A stretch of 33,347 nucleotides of DNA from Aestuariivirga sp. (lineage in GTDB: Bacteria; Pseudomonadota; Alphaproteobacteria; Rhizobiales; Aestuariivirgaceae). The stretch lies in contig NZ_JADCDB010000041.1 of assembly GCF_020252395.1 (NCBI RefSeq), positions 1-33,347 of the forward strand. The letters are read 5' to 3'. The notes beneath the pieces are model-generated. The model was not told the origin of the DNA and made no database searches. It saw nothing but the letters and a program-made list of their open reading frames with translations. The translations under genes were made by a program, and so were the position numbers. Of the stretch, positions 1 to 9,155 are shown in pieces (position 1 is the stretch's first letter; each line of letters begins with the position of its first letter).

Positions 1-147
1 GCCGCTCATCCCCATGGCTTTCACCAGATCGTCGACCGAGCGGGTCGATATCCCCTGCACATAGGCTTCCTGGATGACGGCGGTGAGCGCCTTCTCGGCC
101 ATGCGCCGGGGGTCGAGAAAGCCCGGGAAGCAGCTGCCCTTGTAGAC
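1..147 (-). pseudogene. IS256-family (mutator type) transposase, 5'-truncated fragment running off the left edge
   Basis: Reading the minus strand in the frame of codon 3-1 gives an uninterrupted stretch with the hallmark IS256-family segment [13 protein letters not shown], then [16 protein letters not shown] and [16 protein letters not shown]. In full-length transposases this lies roughly 100-150 residues from the N-terminus, before the catalytic DDE core. Upstream of the KGS motif the similarity stops and an in-frame TGA appears within about five codons, so the N-terminal portion is missing. The rest of the gene, if present, lies left of the window. It is probably an inactive remnant. The family call is from motif recognition, and the exact breakpoint (about 140-150) is approximate. 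Confidence 0.8.
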
Positions 148-158
148 GAAAATTCACT

Positions 159-174
159 CTAAGTATCTAAGTAT
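159..174. repeat. Perfect 8-bp tandem direct repeat (CTAAGTAT x2)
   Basis: CTAAGTAT occurs at 159-166 and again at 167-174 with no spacer, between the transposase remnant and the 3' end of the tRNA gene. The sequence is AT-rich in a GC-rich neighbourhood. Eight bases matches the target duplication size typical of IS256-family elements (8-9 bp), so this may be an empty target site left after precise loss of an element. It could also be chance or part of the tRNA trailer. Confidence 0.6.
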
Positions 175-176
175 AT

Positions 177-251
177 TGGTGAGCCCGTCGGGGTTCGAAC
201 CCGAGACCCTCTGATTAAAAGTCAGATGCTCTACCGCTGAGCTACGGGCCC
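177..251 (-). tRNA. tRNA-Lys (anticodon TTT)
   Basis: On the minus strand the gene folds as a standard cloverleaf. The acceptor arms GGGCCCG and CGGGCTC pair with one G-T pair, the discriminator base is A, and CCA is encoded at 179-177. The D arm contains GCTCAGCGGTAGAGC. The anticodon stem TCTGA/TCAGA encloses the loop CTTTTAA, giving anticodon TTT. The T arm carries GGTTCGAACC. It decodes AAA and AAG lysine codons. A truncated transposase lies about 30 bp beyond its 3' end. Confidence 0.96.
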
Positions 252-285
252 ACAGCCGGGCACAAGACCTGGCGGATAGATGCGG

Positions 286-315
286 AACATAGAGGGGGGG
301 ATGGGGGGCGGTCAA
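286..315 (-). promoter_or_regulatory. Candidate sigma70-type promoter of tRNA-Lys
   Basis: On the minus strand TTGACC (315-310) is followed after 18 bp by TATGTT (291-286), placing a start site about 28 nt upstream of the mature tRNA. The spacer is unusual: it consists almost entirely of two C tracts (C6 and C7) separated by AT. The prediction rests on consensus resemblance only. Confidence 0.45.
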
Positions 316-402
316 CTGATTTGCAAATGCCCTTGCTATCGCCTCAAGGCTGGCGACATGCTAGCGGAAACACATGAGAATCTCCAAACGGCCGGAACTG
401 GG

Positions 403-1752
403 ATGACGGATATCGCGATTATCGTCCTCGCCGCGGGCAAGGGCACGCGGATGAAATCCGACCTTCCCAAAGTCTTGCACAGGGCGGCTGGCCGCAGCCT
501 GCTCGGTCATGTGCTTCATGCCGCGCGGGAGCTGGAGCCGCGTGAAGCCGTCGTCGTCGTGGGTCCGGATATGGAGGCTGTGTCGCGCGAGGCGCAATGG
601 GTCTTCCCGGATGCCCGGAAGGCCGTGCAGGTGGAGAGGCTGGGGACCGGCCATGCGGTGTCCATGGCGCGGGACGCCCTGCAGGACTTTTCGGGAACCG
701 TGCTTATTCTTTACGGCGACGTTCCCTTGGTCGCCACGGAGAGCCTGCGGAAGCTCGCTGGTCTTGTGGGCGCCGGCATGGCGCTGCTGGGTTTCGAGGC
801 CGCTAACCCCCACGGTTATGGCCGCCTGGTGCAGGATGCCTCCGGCCATGTAGTGAAGATCCGCGAGGAGCTTGATGCCAGCCCGGCGGAGCGCGCCATC
901 CGCCTGTGCAATTCGGGAATCATGGCCATTGACTCCGCCTTGCTCTGGTCGCTCTTGCCGAAGCTCGGTAATGCCAATGCCAAGGGTGAGTATTACCTCA
1001 CCGATCTGGTGGAACTGGCCGCCGCGGCGGGCGCGGCCTGCCGGCTTGCCACTTGCGCTGAGCAGGAGGTGGCAGGCGTCAACGACCGCATTCAACTCGC
1101 TGCCATCGAGTCGGCGCTGCAGCAGACCTACCGCCGCCGCCACATGCTCAATGGCGCCACGCTGGTGGCGCCGGAGACGGTGTTCTTCTCGGCCGACACG
1201 GTGATCGGGCAGGATGTGGTGATCGAACCGAATGTGGTGTTCGGACCCGGTGTAGAGATCGGCGGCGGTGTCGAGATTCTTGCCTTTTCCCATATCGAGG
1301 GGGCGCGGGTTGCGGTGGGCGCCCGCATCGGCCCCTATGCACGGCTGCGCCCTGGCGCCGATATTGGCGAAGAGGTCCATATCGGCAATTTCGTCGAGGT
1401 GAAGAAGGCGGCGATCGGCAAGGGGGCCAAGGCCAATCACCTGACCTATATCGGCGACGCGCGGGTGGGGGCGAGGACCAACGTCGGAGCCGGGACCATC
1501 ACCTGCAACTACGATGGCTTCGAGAAACACCTCACGGATATCGGCGAGAACGTCTTCGTCGGTTCCAACACGGCGTTCGTCGCCCCGGTCAGCGTCGGGG
1601 ACGGCGCATCGATCGCGGCGGGCAGCGTCATCACGCGCAATGTTCCTCCCGACGCTTTGGCCATGACGCGCGCGGAATTGGAGCTGCGCGAAGGCTGGGC
1701 AAAGCGCTATCGCGACATGAAGGCAGCCCGCAAGGCCGAGCGGAACAAATAG
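403..1752 (+). CDS. glmU: Bifunctional UDP-N-acetylglucosamine pyrophosphorylase / glucosamine-1-phosphate N-acetyltransferase
   Basis: GlmU acetylates glucosamine-1-phosphate and then uridylates it, giving UDP-GlcNAc for peptidoglycan and lipid A in the cytoplasm. The N-terminal nucleotidyltransferase carries LAAGKGTRM near residue 9, LPKVLH, LGTGHAV and YGDVPL. The C-terminal left-handed beta-helix begins around residue 260, with hexapeptide repeats, NFVEVK, the acetyltransferase His in NHLTYIGDA, and AGTITCNYDG. The frame is open upstream to 280, but homologues begin a few residues before the IxVLAAGKGTRM motif, so the ATG at 403 (449 aa) is preferred. No strong Shine-Dalgarno sequence precedes it. 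glmS follows after 11 bp, forming a short amino-sugar operon. Confidence 0.96.
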   Translation: MTDIAIIVLAAGKGTRMKSDLPKVLHRAAGRSLLGHVLHAARELEPREAVVVVGPDMEAVSREAQWVFPDARKAVQVERLGTGHAVSMARDALQDFSGTVLILYGDVPLVATESLRKLAGLVGAGMALLGFEAANPHGYGRLVQDASGHVVKIREELDASPAERAIRLCNSGIMAIDSALLWSLLPKLGNANAKGEYYLTDLVELAAAAGAACRLATCAEQEVAGVNDRIQLAAIESALQQTYRRRHMLNGATLVAPETVFFSADTVIGQDVVIEPNVVFGPGVEIGGGVEILAFSHIEGARVAVGARIGPYARLRPGADIGEEVHIGNFVEVKKAAIGKGAKANHLTYIGDARVGARTNVGAGTITCNYDGFEKHLTDIGENVFVGSNTAFVAPVSVGDGASIAAGSVITRNVPPDALAMTRAELELREGWAKRYRDMKAARKAERNK

Positions 1753-1763
1753 GATCAGAATTC

Positions 1764-3590
1764 ATGTGCGGCATCGTCGGCATTCTTGGCAAGGAACCCG
1801 TGGCGGACAAAATCGTCGAGGCGCTGCGGCGGCTCGAGTATCGCGGTTATGACTCCGCCGGTGTCGCCACGCTGACGCCCAACGGGATCGAGCGCCGCCG
1901 TGCCGTGGGCAAGCTCAAGAACCTCGCCACCCTTCTGGCGCGCGAGCCGCTGGAGGGCGCCTCTGGCATCGGCCACACGCGCTGGGCGACGCATGGCGGC
2001 GTCACCGAGACCAACGCGCATCCGCACACCGTGGGGGACGTGGTGGTGGTGCATAACGGCATCATCGAGAACTTCCGTCCGCTCAAGGATGAGCTGATTG
2101 CGGACGGTGCGGTGTTCGCCACCCAGACGGACACGGAAGTCGTAGCGCAACTCCTGTCGCGCGAGTTGCGGCGCGGACATGCGCCGCGCGCGGCCGTGAA
2201 GGCGGTGCTGGCGCGGCTCCATGGCGCTTTCGCGCTGGCCATCCTGTTTAAGGGCGAGAACGGCCTGATGATCGCCGCACGCAACGGCCCGCCGCTGGCC
2301 ATCGGCCATGGTGACGGCGAGATGTTCGTGGGCAGCGACGCTATTGCGCTCTCTCCCTTCACCAACCGCATCACCTATCTCGAGGATGGCGACTGGGCGG
2401 TGCTAACGCATAACTCAGTTGATATCTATGATGCCCAGGGCAAGCCGGTAAAGCGGCCGATGAGCTTCAGCCAGGCCTCGGCCATGCTGGTGGACAAGGG
2501 CAACCACCGGCACTTCATGGCCAAGGAGATCGAAGAGCAGCCCGAGGTCATCGGCCACACGCTGGCGGAATATGTCGACTTCGCGGAAGGCACGGTGCGC
2601 GCGCAGGAGAAGCTGCCCTTCGATTTCGCGGCCCTCGACCGCGTCACCATCACCGCCTGCGGGACGGCCTCATATGCGGGGCTCACCGCCAAATACTGGT
2701 TCGAGCGCATCGCGCGGCTGCCGGCCGAAGTCGATATCGCCTCCGAGTTCCGCTACCGCGAGGCGCCGCTGCCGAAGAAGGGGCTGGCCATCGTCGTGTC
2801 GCAGTCAGGCGAGACCGCGGATACGCTGGCAGCCCTGCGTTATTGCAAGCAGCAGGGGCAGCACACGCTGGCCATTGTCAATGTGCCTGAGTCGACCATT
2901 GCACGCGAAAGCGATATGGTGTTGCGCACCTATGCCGGCCCCGAAATCGGTGTGGCCTCCACCAAGGCCTTCACCTGTCAGCTGGCAGCGCTTGCGTGCC
3001 TCGCCATCCTGGCCGGCAAGATGCGAGGAACGGTCACCGTCGAGCAGGAGAAGGAGCTGGTCGCGGCGCTGATCATGGCCCCGCGGCAGATGACCGAGAT
3101 CCTGAAGGATGAGAAGCACATTGCGGACATTGCCCGGGAGATTGCCAATGCGCGTGACGTGCTGTTCCTGGGGCGCGGACTCAATTATCCGATCGCGCTG
3201 GAAGGTGCGCTGAAGCTGAAGGAGATTTCCTACATTCATGCCGAGGGCTATGCGGCGGGGGAGCTGAAGCATGGGCCGATTGCGCTGATTGACGAGAACG
3301 TGCCGGTGATCGTCATTGCGCCGCATGACGAGCTTTACGACAAGACGATTTCCAACATGGAGGAGGTTGCGGCGCGCGGCGGCAAGATCGTGCTGCTGAC
3401 GGACGGCGACAGCATGAAGGACAACGGGCACAAGGCCTTCCGCACCATCCGCGTGCCAAGGGCAAACCCCTTCGTCAGCCCGCTGCTCTATGCGGTTCCG
3501 GTGCAGCTCCTCGCCTATCACGCGGCGGTTTTCATCGGCACCGACGTGGACCAGCCGCGGAACCTTGCGAAGTCCGTTACCGTCGAGTGA
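1764..3590 (+). CDS. glmS: Glutamine-fructose-6-phosphate aminotransferase (isomerizing)
   Basis: GlmS converts fructose-6-phosphate and glutamine to glucosamine-6-phosphate, the entry step to UDP-GlcNAc. The 608-aa length is typical. The protein starts MCGIVGILG, so Cys2 becomes the N-terminal nucleophile of the glutaminase domain (about residues 1-220), with HTRWATHG near residue 73. Two SIS sugar-isomerase domains follow, with ACGTASYAG near 299, SQSGETADT near 346, KHGPIALI near 502 and the C-terminal KSVTVE. The gap to glmU is only 11 bp, too short for a glmS ribozyme-type leader. AGGA next to the glmU stop may serve as the ribosome binding site. It is probably cotranscribed with glmU. 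Confidence 0.97.
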   Translation: MCGIVGILGKEPVADKIVEALRRLEYRGYDSAGVATLTPNGIERRRAVGKLKNLATLLAREPLEGASGIGHTRWATHGGVTETNAHPHTVGDVVVVHNGIIENFRPLKDELIADGAVFATQTDTEVVAQLLSRELRRGHAPRAAVKAVLARLHGAFALAILFKGENGLMIAARNGPPLAIGHGDGEMFVGSDAIALSPFTNRITYLEDGDWAVLTHNSVDIYDAQGKPVKRPMSFSQASAMLVDKGNHRHFMAKEIEEQPEVIGHTLAEYVDFAEGTVRAQEKLPFDFAALDRVTITACGTASYAGLTAKYWFERIARLPAEVDIASEFRYREAPLPKKGLAIVVSQSGETADTLAALRYCKQQGQHTLAIVNVPESTIARESDMVLRTYAGPEIGVASTKAFTCQLAALACLAILAGKMRGTVTVEQEKELVAALIMAPRQMTEILKDEKHIADIAREIANARDVLFLGRGLNYPIALEGALKLKEISYIHAEGYAAGELKHGPIALIDENVPVIVIAPHDELYDKTISNMEEVAARGGKIVLLTDGDSMKDNGHKAFRTIRVPRANPFVSPLLYAVPVQLLAYHAAVFIGTDVDQPRNLAKSVTVE

Positions 3591-3716
3591 CAGTTCCGCA
3601 GCTGACGCTACGCCAAGCGCGGCAAGGCGCGATCCGGCAATGTCCAAGCAATGCGGGCTGATGATTCTCCTGCGGCCGGGCGGTTCGCCAGGCGTTAGAG
3701 AGGTGTCGGGTCTGAG

Positions 3717-4328
3717 ATGCGCGGTGATCGTCTGTTTTTCCTCAACTCATGGATCACGTCTCCGCAGCGGGTCGGCGCCGTGGCGCCCTCTGGCGCTGCG
3801 CTCGCCAATCTCATGACACGGGATTGCACGGCTGCGACTGCACCGATCCTCGAGCTTGGACCGGGGACGGGCGCCTTCAGCTCCCGCCTGATCCAGCGGG
3901 GCGTCCGCGAGGAAGATCTCACTCTCGTTGAAAGCGGCCCAGAGTTCGTCAAACTGCTGCAAGAGCGCTTGCCGCGGGCGCGCGTGCTCTGCATGGATGC
4001 CGCGGGCCTGGCATCGGTGCGGCTCTACGCGTGCGGCGGAGCTGGAGCCGCGATCAGCGGTCTTCCGCTGTTGAACATGTCCACTCGCAAGATCGTGAAG
4101 ATTCTCGCGGGGACGTTCAGGCAGCTGCGCCCCGGGGGCGCGCTTTATCAGTTTTCCTACGGCATGAGATGCCCCGTGCCGAGGCCGGTTCTTGACCGGC
4201 TGGGACTTCGCGCCACATTCGTCGGGCGCGCGATGATGAACGTGCCGCCGGCAGCGGTCTACCGCTTGACGCGGCGCCCCCCAACCAAGATTGCCTCCGC
4301 GCCCGCGTCTTGGGCCGGCCAGCGGTGA
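3717..4328 (+). CDS. PmtA-like SAM-dependent methyltransferase (phospholipid N-methyltransferase family)
   Basis: A 203-aa class I methyltransferase. The N-terminal FFLNSWITSPQRVGAVAPSG is characteristic of the rhizobial-type phospholipid N-methyltransferase (PmtA) and related rRNA-dimethylase-like proteins. The SAM-binding glycine motif ELGPGTG lies at residues 46-52. The acidic ribose-binding position follows as LVESGPEF, and a later LRPGGALYQFSYG strand matches the family. PmtA-type enzymes methylate phosphatidylethanolamine toward phosphatidylcholine at the membrane, but this close relationship does not prove the substrate. It lies 126 bp after glmS and converges on the efflux permease, with three bases between the two stop codons. 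The start at 3717 is the only good ATG in frame before the conserved N-terminus. Confidence 0.75.
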   Translation: MRGDRLFFLNSWITSPQRVGAVAPSGAALANLMTRDCTAATAPILELGPGTGAFSSRLIQRGVREEDLTLVESGPEFVKLLQERLPRARVLCMDAAGLASVRLYACGGAGAAISGLPLLNMSTRKIVKILAGTFRQLRPGGALYQFSYGMRCPVPRPVLDRLGLRATFVGRAMMNVPPAAVYRLTRRPPTKIASAPASWAGQR

Positions 4329-4331
4329 TCC

Positions 4332-7300
4332 TCATTCCTTGCCGCGGGGATGTCCCCTCGCCGTCTCGCGCATCCACTGAAAGGTGACGTAGAGCAGCGG
4401 AATGAGGAAGATGCCGAGCACCGAGGCGCCGATCATGCCGCCGAAGACGGTGGTGCCCACGCCACGGCGGCTGAGCATGCCCGCGCCTTCCGCGAAGACC
4501 AGCGGCACGAGTCCGGCGATGAAGGCGAAGCTCGTCATCATCACCGCGCGGAAGCGCTCCTTGGCGCCGGTGGTGGCCGCATCCATGATGCTCTTGCCCT
4601 TCCGTCTGGCCTCCATGGCGAACTCGACGATAAGGATGCCATTCTTCGCGGCAAGCGCAATCAACACCACGAGGCCGATCTGGGCGTAGAGATTGTTGGA
4701 GAGACCCGAGACCTTGATCGCCAGCAGCGAGCCCATGACGCCTGCCGACACAGAGAGCAGGACCGCGATGGGGATAGACCAGCTTTCATAGAGTCCGACG
4801 AGGAAGAGATAGGCGAAGAGCACAGCGAGTCCGAGGATCATCGCCGTCTTGCCGCTCGCCTCCTTTTCCTGCAGCGCGGTGCCCGTCCACTCATAGCCGA
4901 AGCCCCTGGGTAGCGAGACGGATGCCACTTGTTCCATGGCGGCAATAGCCTGGCCAGAGCTGAAGCCCGGGGCAGGGCTGCCGTTGATGGTGGCGCTCCG
5001 CACGTTGTTGAAGCGCGTGATGGACTGCGGGGCAAGGATGAGCCGCGCCTCGGCGAAGGAGCGCATCGAGACCATCTCGCCCTCCTTGTTCCGCACCGAG
5101 ATGCGGTAGATGTCGTCGATCTTGGCGCGGTCCACCGCCTCGCCCTGAACCGTCACCTGCCAGGTGCGGCCGAAGAGGTTGAAGTCGTTGACGTAGGACC
5201 CGCCGAGCACGGCCTGCAGCGTGGCGAAAACGTCGGAGAGATCGACGCCCAGCGTCTGGACCTTGTCGCGGTCGATGTCGAGGAAGAGCTGCGGCGTGTT
5301 GGCGGAGAAGGTGGTGAAGACGCGGCCCAACTGCGGATTCTGGTTGGCGGCAAAAACCAGGCCGCGGGCGACGGCCGCCAGTTCACGCGGGGGCGAGCCG
5401 GAGAAATCCTGAAGCTGGAATTCGAAACCCGAGCCGGTGCCGAGCCCGATGATGGGCGGCAGGTTGTAGAAAACAACGTTGGCCTGCTTAATCGCCTGGC
5501 CCTTGGCCAGCAGTCTGCCGATGATGGCGTTGACGTTGAGCGACGGATCGCTGCGCTGGGCGAAGGGATCGAGCGTCAGCACAAGCAACGCCGCGTTCGA
5601 CTTCACCTGGCCATCGAGCATGGAGTAGCCCACGACCGTCATGACGCCGGCAACGCCCGCTTCCTGCCCAGCCAAGTCGGAGACCTGCCTGGCCACCGCC
5701 TCGGTGACGTTGACAGAGGAGCCCTCCGGCAGCACCACTTCGCCGAAGATTGCGCCCTGGTCCTCGGCGGGGAGGAAGCCCGAGGGCGTGACCTTGAACA
5801 GCCAGCCCGTCACCGGGAAAATCACCGCGAGCGCGATGAGGCCGATGAAAGCCATGCGGACGAGGCGCTTGACGACGGCGGCATAGCCATCGCGCGCCAT
5901 GTTGATGCCGCCGAGGATATGCCCCATCGGGAAGCGCTTGGGGCCATGGCTGTTCTTGAGCAGCACGCCGCATAGCGCGGGCGAAAGTGTCAGCGCATTG
6001 AGCGCCGAGATCGTCATCGAGACGGTGACGACCACGGCGAACTGCTTGAACAGCTCGCCGGAGATGCCGGGGATGAAGGCCACCGGCACGAAGACCGACA
6101 TAAGCACGAGGGTGATGGCGATGATGGGTGCCGTGATTTCGCCCATGGCTTGGCGAGCGGCTTCCTTCGGCGTGATGTTGGGGTCTTCCTCCATCTTGGC
6201 CTCGACCGCCTCGACCACCACGATGGCGTCGTCCACCACAATGCCGATGGCCAGCACGAGCGCCAGCAGCGACACGGTGTTGGCGGAGAAGCCCAGCGCC
6301 ATCATGACGGCGAAGGTGCCGATAAGGGAGACCGGCACGGCGATGAGCGGAATAATGGTAGCGCGGACTGACCCAAGGAACAGGAACACAACGATGACCA
6401 CCAGCGCGAAGGCCTCGAGCAGGGTCTTCACGACCTCGTGGATGCTTTCCTCCACGAATTTTGTGGTGTCATAGGTGACCTTGTAGCTCATGCCTTCGGG
6501 AAAATTAGCCTTGGCCTCCTCAAGGAGAGCGTCGACGGCTTCGGCACTGGCGAGCGCGTTGCCGCCGGGGGCCTGATAGACGCCGATGACGGCGGCGGGC
6601 AGACCGTCCTGCCGGCCCAGCGTTTCCATCAGGCGCGCGCCGAGTTCGACGCGGGCCACGTCCTTGAGCCTTACGAAGGAGCCGCCTTCGGTGGCGCGGA
6701 TGACGACATTGCCGAATTCCTCCGGCGTGGTGAGGCGGCCCTGGGCCTGGATTGACAGCTGAAAGGCCTGGTCGGGCAGCGACGGGGCGGACCCGATGCG
6801 GCCGATGGCGGCCTGCACGTTCTGCTTCTTCAGCGCATTGATGATGTCGGCCGGCATCATCCGATAGTCGATCAGGCGCTGCGGATCGACCCAGATGCGC
6901 ATCGAATAGTCAGTGGGGGTGAGCAGGCTCACGTCGCCCACACCGCGTACGCGCTTCAGCCGGTCGAGCAGGTTTATGGTGACGTAGTTGGACAGGAACA
7001 GCTGGTCCTGCTTGGGATCTGTCGAGGTGAAGGCCACCATTTGCAGAATGGCGGAGGACTTTTTCATCACGCTGACGCCCTGGGCGCGGACCTCCTGTGG
7101 GAGTTGCGCCTCCGCGAGCTTCACGCGGTTCTGGACATTGACGGTGTTGAGGTCGGGGTCGGTGCCCACCGCGAAGGTGATGGTGAGGGTGTAACTGCCG
7201 TCATTCCCGCTCGTGGACTTCATGTAGAGCATGTTGTCGACGCCGACCACGCGGGATTCGATGGGCTGACCCACGGTGCTTTCGACGACCTCGGCGGAGG

Positions 7301-7457
7301 CGCCAGCATAACTCGCGGTGACCTGCACCTGCGGCGGCACGATGTCCGGGAACTGGGCAACCGGAATCTGCGTCATCGCCACGAAGCCGGCGATGGTGAT
7401 GACGAGCGAGATGACGGCCGCGAGACGGGGGCGGCCGATGAAGATCGAGGAAAACAT
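4332..7457 (-). CDS. Efflux RND transporter permease subunit (HAE1/AcrB type)
   Basis: Inner-membrane proton-driven pump of the hydrophobe/amphiphile efflux family, 1041 aa, the usual size. It begins [18 protein letters not shown] (TM1), followed by the large periplasmic loop. The paired acidic residues of TM4 needed for proton relay are visible in [14 protein letters not shown] near residues 409-410, and the partner lysine in [12 protein letters not shown] near 938. The duplicated topology (two sets of six TM segments and two porter domains) is evident. It lies 5 bp downstream of the adaptor gene and is surely cotranscribed with it. No outer-membrane factor is adjacent. Substrates cannot be inferred; similar pumps export antibiotics, dyes, bile salts or plant phenolics. 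Confidence 0.94.
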   Translation of the reverse strand: MFSSIFIGRPRLAAVISLVITIAGFVAMTQIPVAQFPDIVPPQVQVTASYAGASAEVVESTVGQPIESRVVGVDNMLYMKSTSGNDGSYTLTITFAVGTDPDLNTVNVQNRVKLAEAQLPQEVRAQGVSVMKKSSAILQMVAFTSTDPKQDQLFLSNYVTINLLDRLKRVRGVGDVSLLTPTDYSMRIWVDPQRLIDYRMMPADIINALKKQNVQAAIGRIGSAPSLPDQAFQLSIQAQGRLTTPEEFGNVVIRATEGGSFVRLKDVARVELGARLMETLGRQDGLPAAVIGVYQAPGGNALASAEAVDALLEEAKANFPEGMSYKVTYDTTKFVEESIHEVVKTLLEAFALVVIVVFLFLGSVRATIIPLIAVPVSLIGTFAVMMALGFSANTVSLLALVLAIGIVVDDAIVVVEAVEAKMEEDPNITPKEAARQAMGEITAPIIAITLVLMSVFVPVAFIPGISGELFKQFAVVVTVSMTISALNALTLSPALCGVLLKNSHGPKRFPMGHILGGINMARDGYAAVVKRLVRMAFIGLIALAVIFPVTGWLFKVTPSGFLPAEDQGAIFGEVVLPEGSSVNVTEAVARQVSDLAGQEAGVAGVMTVVGYSMLDGQVKSNAALLVLTLDPFAQRSDPSLNVNAIIGRLLAKGQAIKQANVVFYNLPPIIGLGTGSGFEFQLQDFSGSPPRELAAVARGLVFAANQNPQLGRVFTTFSANTPQLFLDIDRDKVQTLGVDLSDVFATLQAVLGGSYVNDFNLFGRTWQVTVQGEAVDRAKIDDIYRISVRNKEGEMVSMRSFAEARLILAPQSITRFNNVRSATINGSPAPGFSSGQAIAAMEQVASVSLPRGFGYEWTGTALQEKEASGKTAMILGLAVLFAYLFLVGLYESWSIPIAVLLSVSAGVMGSLLAIKVSGLSNNLYAQIGLVVLIALAAKNGILIVEFAMEARRKGKSIMDAATTGAKERFRAVMMTSFAFIAGLVPLVFAEGAGMLSRRGVGTTVFGGMIGASVLGIFLIPLLYVTFQWMRETARGHPRGKE

Positions 7458-7462
7458 GCCGT

Positions 7463-8599
7463 TTACGCCTCCGGCTTCACTTCGGTGACGTCCACGGCCT
7501 GTCCGGGCCTCACCTTCTGCACGCCTTCGGTGACCACCAGCTCGCCCGCCGAGAGGCCCTTGGCGATGGCGATGAAATTGGCGTCCTGCCGCAGTAGCTC
7601 GACCCGCTTGACCTCGATCTTCTTCTCGGAATTGACGATCAGCACGAAGGGGCCGGACTGGTCGATCTGGATGGCGTTGACAGGCACGACCAGCGTTGGT
7701 TCGGCTGATGAGGACTCGATTGTGGCCGTGACCAGCTGGCCATCGACCAGCCTGCCTTGCGGGTTGGGGAAGGTGGCGCGCACGTTGACGGCATCGGTGC
7801 CGGTGTTCACGGCAACGTCGAGGAAGTCGACTTTGCCGGGATACTCGTAGCGTTTTCCCTTGCCGATCTCGACATAGACGGTGTAATCGCGCAGACGGGC
7901 ATTATCGCCCATTTCCTCCTTCACCGCGAGAAGGTCGCGCTGACTCACCGGGAAGGTGACGCCGATCGGGTCCTGCTGGACGATGGTGGCGAGCGTGCCG
8001 CTCTGCGGGCTGACGAAGCTGCCCACGGAGAGCAGCGACTTGCCGATACGGCCATCGATGGGCGCGTGGATCTCGGTGTAGGAGAGCTGAAGCTTGGCCT
8101 GGTCCAGCTCGGCCATCAGCTTGTCATACTGCCCTTTGGCCTCATTGCGCGCGGTGCGGGCATCGTCAAGCTTGGTCTGGGCGGAGGCTTCCTTGCTCAC
8201 CAGCGTGGTCTGGCGGGCGAGTTCGATCTCCGTGCGGTCAAGGCGGGCCCTGGCCACGGCCACAGCGGCCTCGGCGGCGGAGACCTTGGCCTGATAGGGT
8301 TCCTGCTCGATCACAAAGAGCAGGTCACCCGTCTTGACATCCGCACCTTCGGTGAAGTTCTGCGTGTCCAGATAGCCTTCGATCCGCGCGCGCAGGTCCA
8401 CCTTGTGGAGCGCCTCGACACGGGCGGAGAAACTGACTGCCGGCCGCAGGTCCTTGGCCTCGACCTTGACCACGGTGACGGCGGGGATGGGGGCAGGGGC
8501 GGCGGCCTGCTGCTGCTTGGAACCATCGTCACAGCCGGTGAGCAGGCCGAAGAGGAGAAGCATGACGCCAAGTCCTGCGCCGCGTGCCGAGATTGCCAT
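7463..8599 (-). CDS. Efflux RND transporter periplasmic adaptor subunit (lipoprotein)
   Basis: A 378-aa membrane fusion protein that bridges the RND permease to an outer-membrane channel. The N-terminus is a lipoprotein signal, with a hydrophobic stretch and lipobox LLTGC, so acylation is expected at Cys23. The lipoyl half-domains flank an alpha-hairpin rich in heptads ([21 protein letters not shown], then [14 protein letters not shown]). The sequence [10 protein letters not shown] marks the return strand of the lipoyl domain. Beta-barrel and membrane-proximal domains follow. It is the first gene of a two-gene operon with the permease. No TetR- or MarR-like regulator sits beside it, so its control is not apparent from the window. 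Confidence 0.92.
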   Translation of the reverse strand: MAISARGAGLGVMLLLFGLLTGCDDGSKQQQAAAPAPIPAVTVVKVEAKDLRPAVSFSARVEALHKVDLRARIEGYLDTQNFTEGADVKTGDLLFVIEQEPYQAKVSAAEAAVAVARARLDRTEIELARQTTLVSKEASAQTKLDDARTARNEAKGQYDKLMAELDQAKLQLSYTEIHAPIDGRIGKSLLSVGSFVSPQSGTLATIVQQDPIGVTFPVSQRDLLAVKEEMGDNARLRDYTVYVEIGKGKRYEYPGKVDFLDVAVNTGTDAVNVRATFPNPQGRLVDGQLVTATIESSSAEPTLVVPVNAIQIDQSGPFVLIVNSEKKIEVKRVELLRQDANFIAIAKGLSAGELVVTEGVQKVRPGQAVDVTEVKPEA

Positions 8600-8731
8600 G
8601 TCGCCCCTCTGTCAGAGAATCCGCTGCCTGTTTGATTAAGGCCTCAGCCCCGTGAAAGAAAGCACGCGATTGTGAAGGCCCGGCTTCATCTGCCTTCGCG
8701 GGAATGAGTGCCGGCGGAGAGTGGCGGCCGG

Positions 8732-9070
8732 CTAGTGATGCTGCATGTCCTTCGGGCGGTAGCTCTTTCTACGGCTGTCGTAACCGGCGAAGTAGTCGCG
8801 CACCTGTGGGTGGCGCACGGGTTCGCCGGTGTCATCGACAAGCAGGTTCTGTTCGGAGACATAGGCGACGTATTCCGTCTCATCGTTCTCGGCGAGCAGG
8901 TGATAGAAGGGCTGGTCCTTGCGGGGGCGGATTTCCTCCGGGATCGCGTTCCACCATTCCTCCGTGTTGTTGAACACCGGGTCGACGTCGAAGATGACGC
9001 CACGGAATGGGAACAGCCGGTGGCGCACAACCTGGCCGATAGAGAATTTCGCGGTCGAAGCGTAGCCCAT
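8732..9070 (-). CDS. hspQ: Heat shock protein HspQ
   Basis: A 112-aa protein matching the HspQ/YccV hemimethylated-DNA-binding-domain family. Diagnostic segments are KFSIGQVVRHRLFPFRGV, FDVDPVFNNTEEWW, QPFYHLLAENDET and YVSEQNLL. In enterobacteria HspQ promotes degradation of denatured DnaA and acts as a specificity factor for Lon. The frame is open about 54 codons further upstream, but the family N-terminus begins just before KFSIGQVV, so the ATG at 9070 is chosen. It stands between the efflux operon and the ubiH-like gene on the same strand. The 85 bp upstream show no convincing heat-shock promoter by eye. Confidence 0.93.
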   Translation of the reverse strand: MGYASTAKFSIGQVVRHRLFPFRGVIFDVDPVFNNTEEWWNAIPEEIRPRKDQPFYHLLAENDETEYVAYVSEQNLLVDDTGEPVRHPQVRDYFAGYDSRRKSYRPKDMQHH

Positions 9071-9155
9071 CGCCCCTGCTTGCCAAGGATAGCGGCCGAA
9101 GGCAAGAGGCTGTGCCCGGTTTGCCCGCCGGTTGCTTCCAACGGTCCTCGCCGTC

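Noticed and set aside
1753-1763. Possible glmS ribozyme or riboswitch
   Set aside because: Only 11 bp separate glmU and glmS, too little for the ribozyme fold.
8704-8731. GCCGGC-flanked hairpin after hspQ as a terminator
   Set aside because: The arms are only 6 bp and self-palindromic with no T run; such sequences are common by chance in DNA this GC-rich.
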